From contig NZ_JADYUI010000013.1 in assembly GCF_021531695.1 (NCBI RefSeq), positions 1 to 64,000 on the forward strand: a DNA stretch of 64,000 nt, read 5' to 3'. Within the stretch, counting starts at the first letter, position 1. The number at the start of each line of letters is the position of its first letter. Position numbers and translations under genes: made by a program. Origin of the DNA: Roseburia hominis. Lineage in GTDB: Bacteria > Bacillota > Clostridia > Lachnospirales > Lachnospiraceae. Below the pieces are notes generated by a model. It was given only the letters and a program-made list of their open reading frames with translations, had not been told where the DNA came from and did not search any database. Positions 45,056-53,972 of the stretch are shown here, piece after piece.

Positions 45056-45183
45056 AAAAAATTAGTCTATAATAAAACGTAAAAGTCATATTTGTGATTA
45101 AGTTTTCGGTATCTTACCGGGACAATTTAGAATAGAATAGATGGGCTTTTGGGAGAAGGAATGAGGCAGAAGGAGGAATTCAT

Positions 45184-45327
45184 ATGCTATTTTTGGGACA
45201 GTTTTTACAATATGTCATAATTATGCTTATCCTTGCGGCAATCGGAGTTGCCGGAATTTTTGTTGGGAAAAAGCTGCGTCAGAAGAAAGACGCAAAGCAG
45301 GCTTTAGACAGCCACGAAGAGAAATAA
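45184..45327 (+). CDS. Small single-pass membrane protein
   Basis: 47 residues: LFLGQFLQYVIIMLILAAI forms one transmembrane helix with its continuation through about residue 27, followed by a charged tail (GKKLRQKKDAKQ... ending SHEEK). AAGGAGG lies just before the ATG. The gene ends 17 bp before alaS, so it is likely cotranscribed with it. No known family is recognised; a membrane role or tether is inferred only from the topology. Confidence 0.75.
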   Translation: MLFLGQFLQYVIIMLILAAIGVAGIFVGKKLRQKKDAKQALDSHEEK

Positions 45328-45344
45328 ATTGGAGGAAATTTGTT

Positions 45345-48011
45345 GTGAAACAGAAATATGGAGTAAACGAACTGCGCCGGATGTATCTGGAATTTTTTGA
45401 GAGCAAAGGACATCTTGCAATGGACAGCTTTTCATTAGTACCGCACAATGACAACAGTTTACTGTTGATCAATGCAGGAATGGCACCTTTGAAACCTTAT
45501 TTTACAGGACAGGAGATACCACCGCGCAAACGTGTGACGACCTGCCAGAAATGTGTGCGTACCGGAGATATTGAGAATGTCGGTAAAACAGCAAGACATC
45601 TGACATTTTTTGAGATGCTTGGAAACTTTTCTTTCGGAGATTATTTTAAGCATGAAGCAATTGCATGGTCATGGGAATTTTTGACCAAGGTATTAGGTCT
45701 TGAGGAGGACAGGCTTTATCCGTCTATTTATGGTGAGGATGATGAAGCATTCGATATCTGGACGAAAGAAATCGGTGTTCCGGCAGAGAAAATCACCAGA
45801 TTTTACAGAGACCCGGAAACGGGAGAATGTGATAACTTCTGGGAGCACGGCGCAGGACCTTGCGGACCATGTTCTGAGATTTATTATGACCGTGGAGAGA
45901 AATACGGCTGTGGCAGCCCGGATTGTAAAGTCGGCTGTGACTGTGATCGTTTCATGGAAATCTGGAATAACGTATTTACCCAGTTCGAAGGCGATGGAAA
46001 AGGCGGTTACGAAGAACTTTCCCAGAAAAATATCGATACCGGAATGGGCTTAGAGCGTCTTGCAGTCGTAATGCAGGATGTTGACTGTGTTTTTGATATT
46101 GATACGATGAAAGCAATCCGTGATAAAGTTTGCGAATTGTCCGGTAAGAAATATCAGGTGGACGCTTTAGATGACGTTTCCATTCGTTTGATTACGGATC
46201 ATATTCGTTCTTCGACTTTTATGGTTTCGGATGGTATTATGCCGTCTAACGAAGGAAGAGGCTATGTATTAAGAAGATTGATCCGTCGTGCGGCACGTCA
46301 TGGAAGAATGCTTGGAATTGACGGTACATTTTTGGCAAAATTATCTGAGACAGTCATCAATGAAAGCAAAGATGGTTATCCGGAATTAGAAGAAAAGAAA
46401 GACTTTATTTTTAAAGTTTTAACGCAGGAAGAAGAAAAGTTCAATAAGACAATCGATCAGGGACTTGCCATTTTAGCAGACATGCAAAAAGAAATGGAAG
46501 AAAAAGGGGAAAAAGTATTATCCGGTGAAAATGCATTTAAGCTTTACGATACATACGGATTCCCGGTTGATTTGACTGAAGAAATCTTAGAAGAAAAGGG
46601 CTTTTCCGTAGATAGCAAAGGTTTTGAAAAAGCCATGGAAGTACAGAGAACAACTGCAAGAAATGCCCGTAAAGTAACGAACTATATGGGAGCAGATGTT
46701 ACGGTATATGAATCCATTGATCCGTCTGTCACGACGGAATTTGTCGGCTATGACAATTTAACTTATTCATCAGAAGTTACTGTTATGACAACAGAGACAG
46801 AGATTACGGAAGCATTGTCTGATGGTGAGATTGGTACTATTTTTGTAAAACAGACTCCGTTTTATGCAACCATGGGTGGTCAGAATTCGGATACCGGTAT
46901 CATTAGAAGCCAGGACGGAAGCTTTGAGTTCAAGGTAGAAGATACGGTTAAGATGTTAGGCGGAAAGGTCGGACATATCGGAAAAGTTACGAAGGGTATG
47001 GTAAAGACCGGTGATAAGGTAGAACTTGTGGTAGATGAAAGACGCCGTGCAGCTACCTGCAAGAACCATTCCGCAACACATTTGCTGCAGAAAGCACTTC
47101 GTGAAGTATTGGGAACACATGTAGAGCAGGCAGGTTCTTATCAAGACGGAGAGAGAACACGTTTTGACTTTACGCATTTCCAGGCAATGACAGCAGAAGA
47201 ACTGCAGAAAGTAGAACAGATTGTAAATGAAAAGATTGCAGAGAAGCTTGAGGTACGTACCGATGTCATGAGTGTGGATGAGGCAAAGAAGACCGGTGCG
47301 ATGGCATTGTTCGGTGAAAAATACGGCGAGACCGTAAGAGTCGTTTCCATGGGAGAGTTCTCCAAGGAATTCTGTGGTGGTACGCATGTAAAGAATACCG
47401 GTGATATCACAGCATTTAAGATTATCTCGGAAAGCGGTGTTGCAGCAGGTGTACGTCGTATCGAAGCTTTGACCGGTGATAATGTATTTGCTTATTACAA
47501 GTCAGTTGAGGATGAACTGAATCAGGCAGCGCAGGTGGTAAAATCTACACCGGCAAACTTACTTGAGCGTCTGGAACATCTGATGGCAGAAGTAAAAGAA
47601 TTGCAGAGTGAAAACGAGTCCTTAAAGAGCAAAGCTGCAAAAGAAGCACTTGGTGATGTTATGGATCAGGTTGTAGAAGTAAAAGGCGTGAAGCTTTTAG
47701 CAGCAGAAGCCGATGGTGTGGACATGAATGGTCTGCGCGACTTAGGGGATCAGTTAAAAGCGAAACTTGGCGAGGGAGTTGTTTTACTTGCTTCAGCCGT
47801 GGATGGCAAGGTAAATCTTGTCGCAATGGCAACAGACGGTGCCATGAATGCCGGTGCACATGCCGGAAACTTAATTAAAGGAATCGCAGCACTTGTCGGC
47901 GGTGGCGGCGGCGGACGACCGAATATGGCACAGGCCGGTGGTAAGAATCCGGCAGGAATTAAGGATGCATTAAAAGAAGCAAAAACTGTTTTGGAACAAC
48001 AAATTAAATAA
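45345..48011 (+). CDS. alaS: Alanyl-tRNA synthetase
   Basis: Attaches alanine to tRNA-Ala. 888 residues in the usual order: catalytic class II domain (FFESKGHLAMDSFSLVP, GNFSFGDYFKHEA), tRNA-recognition domain, editing domain with the zinc motif HSATHLL and CGGTHV, and a C-terminal domain ending with the Gly-rich GGGGGGRPNMAQAG. The start is GTG with GGAGG nine bases upstream. Unlike many Clostridial synthetase genes it has no T-box in its upstream region. Confidence 0.97.
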   Translation: MKQKYGVNELRRMYLEFFESKGHLAMDSFSLVPHNDNSLLLINAGMAPLKPYFTGQEIPPRKRVTTCQKCVRTGDIENVGKTARHLTFFEMLGNFSFGDYFKHEAIAWSWEFLTKVLGLEEDRLYPSIYGEDDEAFDIWTKEIGVPAEKITRFYRDPETGECDNFWEHGAGPCGPCSEIYYDRGEKYGCGSPDCKVGCDCDRFMEIWNNVFTQFEGDGKGGYEELSQKNIDTGMGLERLAVVMQDVDCVFDIDTMKAIRDKVCELSGKKYQVDALDDVSIRLITDHIRSSTFMVSDGIMPSNEGRGYVLRRLIRRAARHGRMLGIDGTFLAKLSETVINESKDGYPELEEKKDFIFKVLTQEEEKFNKTIDQGLAILADMQKEMEEKGEKVLSGENAFKLYDTYGFPVDLTEEILEEKGFSVDSKGFEKAMEVQRTTARNARKVTNYMGADVTVYESIDPSVTTEFVGYDNLTYSSEVTVMTTETEITEALSDGEIGTIFVKQTPFYATMGGQNSDTGIIRSQDGSFEFKVEDTVKMLGGKVGHIGKVTKGMVKTGDKVELVVDERRRAATCKNHSATHLLQKALREVLGTHVEQAGSYQDGERTRFDFTHFQAMTAEELQKVEQIVNEKIAEKLEVRTDVMSVDEAKKTGAMALFGEKYGETVRVVSMGEFSKEFCGGTHVKNTGDITAFKIISESGVAAGVRRIEALTGDNVFAYYKSVEDELNQAAQVVKSTPANLLERLEHLMAEVKELQSENESLKSKAAKEALGDVMDQVVEVKGVKLLAAEADGVDMNGLRDLGDQLKAKLGEGVVLLASAVDGKVNLVAMATDGAMNAGAHAGNLIKGIAALVGGGGGGRPNMAQAGGKNPAGIKDALKEAKTVLEQQIK

Positions 48012-48026
48012 AATATAAAAAAACAG

Positions 48027-48054
48027 TTGACGAATAAGCAATTTGTGGTATACT
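48027..48054 (+). promoter_or_regulatory. Promoter of rpsU
   Basis: TTGACG at 48027-48032, 16 bases, TATACT at 48049-48054, about 80 bases before the rpsU start. Confidence 0.75.
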
Positions 48055-48133
48055 ATTTGATAGTGCAATAAAATATTACCCAAACAGTTGAATATGCACA
48101 ATACGCAACTGGAGGGAGGTTAGGTGTGAGACT

Positions 48134-48310
48134 ATGTCAAATGTTATCGTAAAAGAAAACGAAACGTTAGATAGTGCTTTACGCAGATTCAAAAGAAACT
48201 GTGCAAAAGCAGGTATCCAGCAGGAGATTCGTAAAAGAGAACATTACGAGAAACCAAGTGTTCGTCGTAAAAAGAAATCAGAAGCTGCTAGAAAACGTAA
48301 ATATAACTAA
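48134..48310 (+). CDS. rpsU: 30S ribosomal protein S21
   Basis: 58 residues, [19 protein letters not shown] and a basic C-terminus [18 protein letters not shown] typical of bS21. It binds the 30S platform near the mRNA entry and anti-Shine-Dalgarno region. GGAGGGAGGTTAGG is upstream of the ATG. It has its own promoter and terminator, so it is monocistronic. Confidence 0.97.
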   Translation: MSNVIVKENETLDSALRRFKRNCAKAGIQQEIRKREHYEKPSVRRKKKSEAARKRKYN

Positions 48311-48316
48311 TTGTGT

Positions 48317-48352
48317 AAAAAGCTGCCACTCATTTGAGTGGCAGTTTTTTTG
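48317..48352 (+). terminator. Terminator of rpsU
   Basis: AAAAGCTGCCACTC, loop ATTT, GAGTGGCAGTTTTTTT; a strong hairpin seven bases after the stop codon. Confidence 0.95.
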
Positions 48353-48411
48353 TTAACTGAAAGTTGTTCAGAAATTTTGATTTATACATTAAATGAACTA
48401 AGATTATGTAC

Positions 48412-48710
48412 TGCTTCTTTTGCAGAAAGTTTCTTGGAAACAGCAGAAGAAAATACCGCCTGTAAAAAAGACCTGAACCGTCTTCCTTGTTTTTCTAAGA
48501 GTCCGCCGGAAAAGCTTCGATTACAGTGCTGCTCCCACAACTCGCCTTGCAGACAGTGGATTTTTGTACGTTCTTATGCTCACACATGTGTCCGCAGCAT
48601 GATTGCTTTCCCGGCTTTCACTCTAAGAAAAACAGCGAAAGACGAAAAGGTCTTTTCCACAGGCGCATTTTCTTCTGCTGTTTCATCAAAATATGTGCCC
48701 AAAAGAAGCA
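48412..48710 (+). repeat. Long hairpin element, module A copy 2
   Basis: 299 bp, ends TGCTTCTTTTGC / AAAAGAAGCA. Inner arms CAGCAGAAGAAAAT / ATTTTCTTCTGCTG, where copy 1 has CACCAGAAAAG / CTTTTCTGGTG: both arms have changed together, keeping the pairing. Confidence 0.92.
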
Positions 48711-48736
48711 GGGATATACTTTTCCAGGCGTTGCTT

Positions 48737-48974
48737 GTCATCTTGCATAAAATCATTTCGGTCTTTGTGACTGGTGAAGAACATTAGATTTCGTTAATGT
48801 TCTGTCGGTGTCAAGCAATCCGGCAGCATGGATGCTGACGGAAGGCTGAACCTGAGCCCGGATGGCGAATTTCAGCCGGTTGCGGTCGACTTTTCTATAG
48901 ATTTTCAGAACATTTACAAAATCTTATGTCCGTAACCTCGGAACAAAGAATGAAATGATTTTATGCAAGATGAC
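48737..48974 (+). repeat. Long hairpin element, module B copy 1
   Basis: 238 bp with perfect 23-bp ends (GTCATCTTGCATAAAATC... and its complement ending AAGATGAC). Inner arms TCTTTGTGAC...GAACATTA / TAATGTTCTG-like segments also pair (AGAACATTA against ACATTTACAAAATCT with gaps). A second copy in opposite orientation is at 53345-53582. Confidence 0.9.
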
Positions 48975-49023
48975 ATTCGTAACGTTGAAAATTGTATTTG
49001 TACTATTTCTGCAAATTCAAATT

Positions 49024-49083
49024 GACCGAGCTCTTTAGAGCGAGGGATGCTTCTTGTCCGAAGGGCAAGAAGATGGAGATAAA
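49024..49083 (+). repeat. Flanking 60-bp repeat, copy 1
   Basis: GACCGAGCTCTTTAGAGCGA GGGA, then AAGAAGATGGAGATAAA. A related copy lies at 54012-54070 in the same orientation although the adjoining hairpin element is reversed. It has an inner GCTCT-TT-AGAGC palindrome. Confidence 0.8.
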
Positions 49084-49243
49084 GAGATAAATAAGAGTTT
49101 AATGCAGAATCAGAAAGGCTTTTATAATGTAGTCTTTGTCTTGTTTCAGTGTTACGCTCTTGTTTTTTCTTACTTGTTTTGATAAAATAAAAAAGATTTT
49201 GAAGTAAAGTGGAAAGTAAGAAAAACGGAAAAGAGGAAAATAT

Positions 49244-49942
49244 ATGAAAAAAATCGGTATTATCGGTGCAATGGAGTTGGAAGTTGAGACTTTAAAGGCA
49301 AAGATGGATGTAAAAAATACAACAACAAAAGCAAAAATGGAATTCTTTGAAGGCACTTTGAACGGTGTTGATGTTGTTGTCGTAAGAAGTGGTGTCGGTA
49401 AAGTAAATGCAAGTATGTGTGCCCAGATTTTAGCAGATATTTTTAAGGTTACGAATATTATTAATACCGGAGTAGCGGGTTCTTTGGATGCCTCGATTGA
49501 TATCGGAGATATTGTGGTTTCTACAGATGTCTGCCAGCACGATATGGATGCGACCGGATTCGGTTATCCTTTGGGAGAGATTCCACAGCTTGGTATGTTA
49601 AGCTTCCCGGCCGATGAGAAGATGGCTTCTCTTGCAAAGAGCGTATGTGAGAAAGTAAATTCCGAGATTAAAACATTTTCCGGAAGAATCGTAAGTGGTG
49701 ATCAGTTTATTTGCGATAAGACAGTAAAAGAAAAAATTGTATCGAATTTCCATGGACTTTGTACAGAGATGGAAGGAGCTGCAATTGGGCAGGCTGCCTA
49801 TTTAAATGGGATTCCATTTGTAATTTTAAGAGCAATTTCAGATAAGGCAGATGATTCGGCGGAAGTGGATTATCCGACATTTGAAAGAGAAGCAGCAAAA
49901 CACTGCTCAAATCTTGTAGAAGAATTTATTGTGGAATTATAA
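49244..49942 (+). CDS. mtnN: 5'-methylthioadenosine/S-adenosylhomocysteine nucleosidase
   Basis: Hydrolyses MTA and SAH to adenine and the thioribose sugars, clearing methylation and polyamine by-products. 232 residues: GIIGAMELEVETL at the start (catalytic Glu), VVRSGVGKVNA, NTGVAGSLD, and CTEMEGAAIGQ with the ribose-binding Met/Glu and RAISDKADD with the catalytic Asp. GAAAAGAGGAAAA precedes the ATG. It lies between two inverted copies of the hairpin element and has its own terminator. Confidence 0.95.
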   Translation: MKKIGIIGAMELEVETLKAKMDVKNTTTKAKMEFFEGTLNGVDVVVVRSGVGKVNASMCAQILADIFKVTNIINTGVAGSLDASIDIGDIVVSTDVCQHDMDATGFGYPLGEIPQLGMLSFPADEKMASLAKSVCEKVNSEIKTFSGRIVSGDQFICDKTVKEKIVSNFHGLCTEMEGAAIGQAAYLNGIPFVILRAISDKADDSAEVDYPTFEREAAKHCSNLVEEFIVEL

Positions 49943-49970
49943 GCATAAATCAAAAGAATACACATATATA
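49943..49970 (+). promoter_or_regulatory. Weak candidate sigma-E promoter for spoIIIA
   Basis: GCATAAA at 49943-49949, 13 bases, CATATATA at 49963-49970, partially matching the sigma-E consensus. It overlaps the mtnN terminator region. The -35 match is poor, so this is tentative. Confidence 0.3.
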
Positions 49971-49972
49971 TA

Positions 49973-50008
49973 AGTCATAGGACAAACTTTGTTCTATGGC
50001 TTTTTTGT
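49973..50008 (+). terminator. Terminator of mtnN
   Basis: AGTCATAGGACAA, loop ACT, TTGTTCTATGGCT (13 bp with G-T pairs) and TTTTTG. Confidence 0.88.
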
Positions 50009-50046
50009 TTTACGCGAGTATGGTTTATTGGAATAGGAGGGATAGT

Positions 50047-50988
50047 TTGCAGGAAAGCATCATAAAAATTTTCCCCAAACATTTAAGAGATGTTTTAAAT
50101 GCATGTCAGGTTAATGGAGACTGTCTGGAAGAAATTCGCTTAAGAATCAGGCAACCCTTGCTGTTTTTTTATGGAAATGAAGAATGGTTTTTAGATACGG
50201 AAAGGAAAATGCTTACGAAAAGGAAGGAACAGGCTTATGTTGTGACAAAAGAAGATTTGGAGCAGATGTTTTCTTATCTTAGTCATTATTCATTTTATGC
50301 ATATGAAGACGAAATCCGGCAGGGATATCTGACGTTAGAGGGGGGACATCGTGTGGGGCTTGCCGGACAGGCAGTGATGGAAAATGAACAGGTAAAAAGC
50401 ATGCGTTACATTTATTTTATGAATATTCGTGTCGCAAAGGAGAAAAAAGATTGTGCAAAAAAAATCATTCCGTACATATTACATCAGGACAGCATTTATA
50501 ATACGTTACTTGTATCGCCACCGGGAGTTGGAAAGACAACGTATCTTCGTGATACGGTAAGGCTGTTATCCAATGGCGGAAATCTGATGGAAGGACTTCG
50601 GGTATCGGTAATTGATGAGCGTTCTGAAATAGCTGCCTGTCATCTTGGAATGCCTCAGAATGATGTGGGAATCCGCACAGACGTATTGGACGGTTGTGAT
50701 AAGGCAAAAGGGATGCTTATGGTGCTTCGCTCCATGTCACCACAGGTCATTGCCGTGGATGAACTGGGAGGAGAGGAGGATTACAGGGCAGTTGAAAAAG
50801 TGTTGTATTCCGGAAGCCATATTCTTGGAACAATTCATGCAAAAAACATGGAAGAATTAGAACAGAAGCCTTATTTTGGTCATTGGTTAAAAACACATAT
50901 CTTTGAGCGTTTTGTTTTATTAAAAAAGAGTGAAGGCGGTACACACTATTTTGAAATTTATGATAAGGACTTTAAGCAGTTATGTTAA
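50047..50988 (+). CDS. spoIIIAA: Stage III sporulation protein AA (ATPase)
   Basis: AAA-type/secretion ATPase of 313 residues needed with SpoIIIAB-AH and SpoIIQ for the mother cell-forespore channel. Walker A PPGVGKTT at about 158-165, ERSEIAACHLG, and Walker B-like VIAVDELGG. The start is TTG, chosen because AGGAGGGATAG lies upstream and the first residues LQESIIKIFPKHLRDVL suit the family; the frame continues upstream without a binding site. It overlaps spoIIIAB by seven bases. Confidence 0.95.
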   Translation: MQESIIKIFPKHLRDVLNACQVNGDCLEEIRLRIRQPLLFFYGNEEWFLDTERKMLTKRKEQAYVVTKEDLEQMFSYLSHYSFYAYEDEIRQGYLTLEGGHRVGLAGQAVMENEQVKSMRYIYFMNIRVAKEKKDCAKKIIPYILHQDSIYNTLLVSPPGVGKTTYLRDTVRLLSNGGNLMEGLRVSVIDERSEIAACHLGMPQNDVGIRTDVLDGCDKAKGMLMVLRSMSPQVIAVDELGGEEDYRAVEKVLYSGSHILGTIHAKNMEELEQKPYFGHWLKTHIFERFVLLKKSEGGTHYFEIYDKDFKQLC

Positions 50989-51500
50989 AAGTGACAGGAA
51001 GTGTTTTTATCCTGATTGCGGGATGTGGATTTGGAATTTCAAACAGTTTTCGAATGAAAAAGCAGTTAGAACAGCTGATATCGCTTCAGGAGATGTTGTA
51101 TTTACTGGAAGGAGAAATAAAACATTTTAAACGTCCTCTGCCGGAAGCATTTATGGCTGCAGCAGAGGAAAAACAGGAATTGTATGGGGAAGTGTTTTGC
51201 TTGATTTCAAAAAGGCTTTTGGAATGTAAGTATATATCCGGGAGTCATGTCTGGCGGGATAGTTTTTTAGAATATCAAACGCAATTTGTCTGTACGAAGG
51301 AAGAATTTGAAGTTTTTTTAAAAGCCGGCAGTTTTTTGGATGCGAATGAACGTGAAACACAGGAAAAGGAGCTTGCTTTTTATGAAAGGCAGCTTGGGCA
51401 TATGATTGAAAAAAGGCAGAATGAATTAAAGGAAAAGCAAAGAATCGGAATGTACGGAAGTGTTTTAACAGGAGCTTTTTTGATTATTTTGTTGTTGTAA
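50982..51500 (+). CDS. spoIIIAB: Stage III sporulation protein AB
   Basis: 172 residues with a transmembrane segment at each end (LKVTGSVFILIAGCGFGIS and the final GMYGSVLTGAFLIILLL) and a helical middle (LEQLISLQEMLYLLEGEIKH) typical of the family, which resembles secretion-system F proteins. Part of the spoIIIA channel complex. The start overlaps spoIIIAA. Confidence 0.93.
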   Translation: MLKVTGSVFILIAGCGFGISNSFRMKKQLEQLISLQEMLYLLEGEIKHFKRPLPEAFMAAAEEKQELYGEVFCLISKRLLECKYISGSHVWRDSFLEYQTQFVCTKEEFEVFLKAGSFLDANERETQEKELAFYERQLGHMIEKRQNELKEKQRIGMYGSVLTGAFLIILLL

Positions 51501-51532
51501 AGCGGAAAAGTGTGGGACGGGAGAAAAAGATT

Positions 51533-51727
51533 ATGAGTGTAAACTTGATTTTTAAAATAGCAGCGGTCGGGATTCTGGTGACGGTATTAAGTCAGGTTCT
51601 AAAACATAGCGGAAGGGAAGAACATGCTTTTTTGACCAGTCTTGCGGGACTTATTATCGTTTTGTTCTGGATTGTTCCGTATATTTATGATTTGTTTGAA
51701 ACGATGCAGTCATTGTTTGCTTTGTAG
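51533..51727 (+). CDS. spoIIIAC: Stage III sporulation protein AC
   Basis: 64-residue membrane protein with two hydrophobic helices (VNLIFKIAAVGILVTVLSQVL and LTSLAGLIIVLFWIVPYIYD). GGGAGAAAAAG precedes ATG 51533; an upstream GTG is less likely. The small size and place between spoIIIAB and AD identify it. It stops directly before spoIIIAD. Confidence 0.92.
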   Translation: MSVNLIFKIAAVGILVTVLSQVLKHSGREEHAFLTSLAGLIIVLFWIVPYIYDLFETMQSLFAL

Positions 51728-51736
51728 GTGAAAAGA

Positions 51737-52120
51737 ATGGATATAATGAAAATTGCAATTCTTGGAATTGTCGGGGTACTGCTTGCGATTCCGTTAAAGG
51801 TGCATAAGGCAGAGTATGCGATGTTTTTGAGCATGGCAGTCTGTATTTGCATTTTTGTGTATATTATTTCAAAAATTCAAATAATTTATAATTACTTGAA
51901 TTCTCTAAAAAATTTGCTTCCGATTGATGGAAAATACATAGCAGTTATTTTAAAAATGATAGGAATTACTTATATTTCCGAATTTTCAGCTAGTTTATGT
52001 AAAGATGCCGGATATGGAGCAATTGCAACGCAGATTGAATTGTTTGCAAAACTTTCTATTTTATTAATCAGTATGCCGGTACTCATGGCATTTGTGGAAA
52101 TGATTGGGGAGTTTTTATGA
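51737..52120 (+). CDS. spoIIIAD: Stage III sporulation protein AD
   Basis: Membrane protein of 127 residues with three or four hydrophobic segments, beginning MDIMKIAILGIVGVLLAIPL and ending with SILLISMPVLMAFVEMIGEFL. AGGTGAAA precedes ATG 51737; GTG 51728 also opens the frame. It overlaps spoIIIAE by four bases (ATGA). Confidence 0.92.
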   Translation: MDIMKIAILGIVGVLLAIPLKVHKAEYAMFLSMAVCICIFVYIISKIQIIYNYLNSLKNLLPIDGKYIAVILKMIGITYISEFSASLCKDAGYGAIATQIELFAKLSILLISMPVLMAFVEMIGEFL

Positions 52121-53295
52121 AAAGGTGTATTGGTATTTGCCTGATATTGTTTTTGTGTCTGATAAAATGTCAGACTTATGATGCTTCTGAAATTGGAAAT
52201 GACTGGTCAGATACAAAAAAAGAGCAAATGGAAGAAGAGATGGAAACAGACATGCTGGAACAGATTGGAATAGAAGAAATTGATGATTTTATGGAAGATA
52301 CGGAAGGGGTTTCGGAAATTAGTTTTACAGAGCTTGTAAATTCCCTTATAAAAGGCGAAGGAACTTATCAGGTAAAAGATATGGGAGAGTGGTTAAAAAA
52401 TGCTTTGTGTGCTGAATTTAGAGAAAATAAAGCACTTTTAATTCAGATACTAATCATAGGGATTGCATTTGGAGTTTTAAAAAATTTTACCGGATTATTT
52501 GAAAATTCTTATATTTCAGAGCTTTGCTTTGTTATGGTTTATTGTGTGCTTGTAATCCTTTTGATGAAATCTTTTTTGATTATGGACAACCTTGCAAAGG
52601 AAACGTTAAAGACGACGGTGGAATTTATGCAGACGTTGGTACCTGTGTATTGTATGTCAATGATATTTTCGAATGGAGCGACGACGGCAGCAGGATTTTA
52701 TGAAGTTACATTTTTGATTATTTCTCTGGTACAGTGGATAATCTTATATGTTTTGGTGCCATTGGTACAGGTGATGATTTTGTTTGTTTTTCTGAATGAA
52801 GTGGTAGAGGGAGAAAGGTTCTCTAAGATGACGGAATTATTGGAAGACGGCATTCGCTTTGTATTAAAATTTGTGACGGGAACGGTTGTTGGATTAAATG
52901 TTGTGCAGGGATTGATTCAACCGGCAGCGGATAGGGTGAAAGGAAGTATGTTTGCAAAAACGGCATCTGCAATTCCGGGAATCGGAAATTCTGTGCAGGC
53001 TGTGAGCGAAATCATTGTTGGAGCAGGGACACTAATAAAAAATAGTGTTGGGGTTGCCGCAATGATTATTGTTTTGGGAATTACGTTGCTGCCGGTTATA
53101 AAGATGGGAGTTTTGGTCTTTTTTTATAAATTTTCAGCGGCAGTGATTGAACCTGTTGCGGACAAGCGTATTTCCGGTACATTAAATGGAGTTTGCAGGG
53201 GGAGTGTACTACTTGCAAAAATTATGCTGACTTCGATGTTACTTTTTCTTATTACCATAGCAATGGTAGCAGCTTCGTCAAGTTTTGTGTATTAA
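52117..53295 (+). CDS. spoIIIAE: Stage III sporulation protein AE
   Basis: 392-residue polytopic membrane component of the channel. N-terminal signal-like helix (CIGICLILFLCLIKC) followed by an acidic exterior region, then about seven helices; GIGNSVQAVSEIIVGAGTLIKNSVG is characteristic. Its stop codon TAA lies immediately before the left end of a composite hairpin element, which separates it from spoIIIAF by 800 bp. In other endospore formers AE and AF are nearly adjacent. Confidence 0.95.
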   Translation: MKRCIGICLILFLCLIKCQTYDASEIGNDWSDTKKEQMEEEMETDMLEQIGIEEIDDFMEDTEGVSEISFTELVNSLIKGEGTYQVKDMGEWLKNALCAEFRENKALLIQILIIGIAFGVLKNFTGLFENSYISELCFVMVYCVLVILLMKSFLIMDNLAKETLKTTVEFMQTLVPVYCMSMIFSNGATTAAGFYEVTFLIISLVQWIILYVLVPLVQVMILFVFLNEVVEGERFSKMTELLEDGIRFVLKFVTGTVVGLNVVQGLIQPAADRVKGSMFAKTASAIPGIGNSVQAVSEIIVGAGTLIKNSVGVAAMIIVLGITLLPVIKMGVLVFFYKFSAAVIEPVADKRISGTLNGVCRGSVLLAKIMLTSMLLFLITIAMVAASSSFVY

Positions 53296-53344
53296 ATTCT
53301 GATTTGCAGAAATAGTACCAATGTAATTTTCAACGTTTACGAAT

Positions 53345-53582
53345 GTCATCTTGCATAAAATCATTTCATTCTTTGTTCCGAGGTTACGGACATAAGATTT
53401 TGTAAATGTTCTGAGATCCTATATGAAAGTCGACCGCAACCGGCTGAAATTCGCCATCCGGGCTCAGGTTCAGCCTTCCGTCAGCATCCAGGCTGCCGGA
53501 TTGCTCGGTATCGACAGAACATTAACGAAATCTAATGTCCTTCACCAGTCACAAAGATCGAAATGATTTTATGCAAGATGAC
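53345..53582 (-). repeat. Long hairpin element, module B copy 2
   Basis: 238 bp, identical in length to the 48737 copy, opposite orientation as judged by the interior (CGACCGCAACCGGCTGAAAT here against the complement there). Perfect 23-bp terminal arms are again present. Confidence 0.9.
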
Positions 53583-53673
53583 AAGCAACGCCTAGAAAAT
53601 ACTTTCCATTTCGCATCCTTAAAAAAATATCGTTTCAATTTGGACATGAGAAAAGCAATGAAACGTATATCCC

Positions 53674-53972
53674 TGCTTCTTTTGCACACACGTCTTACTG
53701 AAACACCAGAAGAAAATGCGTCTGAAAAAAAGACCTTCTAGTCTTTCGCTGTTTTTCTTAGAGTGAAAGCCGGGAAAGCAATCATGCTGCGGACACATGT
53801 GTGAGCACAAGAACATAAAAAAATCCACTGCCTACAAGGCGAGTTGTGGGAGCAGCACTGTAATCGAAGCTTTTCCGGCGGACTCTTAGAAAAACAAGGA
53901 AGACGATCCAGGTCTTTTTTGCAGGCGGCATTTTCTGCTGGTGTTTCTAAGAAACTTTCTGCAAAAGAAGCA
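53674..53972 (-). repeat. Long hairpin element, module A copy 3
   Basis: 299 bp, ends TGCTTCTTTTGC / GCAAAAGAAGCA, opposite orientation to copies 1 and 2. Interior segment GTTTTTCTTAGAGTGAAAGC and GGACTCTTAGAAAAACAAGG pair with each other. Confidence 0.92.

Larger units (their letters stand above)
48353..49243. other. Gene-free region filled by composite hairpin element copy 2
   Basis: From about 48370 to 49023 it consists of module A, a 26-base linker, module B and a 49-base tail. After this comes a roughly 60-base repeat (49024-49083), then about 160 bp leading to mtnN. Open frames across it (for example up to 149 codons) run through the palindromes and have no ribosome binding site, so I see no gene. 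Confidence 0.8.

Noticed and set aside
45056-45344. T-box before alaS
   Set aside because: No T-box core, specifier or terminator; only a small CGGTA/TACCG hairpin and the small membrane protein gene.
48338-48787. 149-codon open frame over module A copy 2
   Set aside because: The frame is a by-product of the hairpin element; the other copies of the element do not keep it open.
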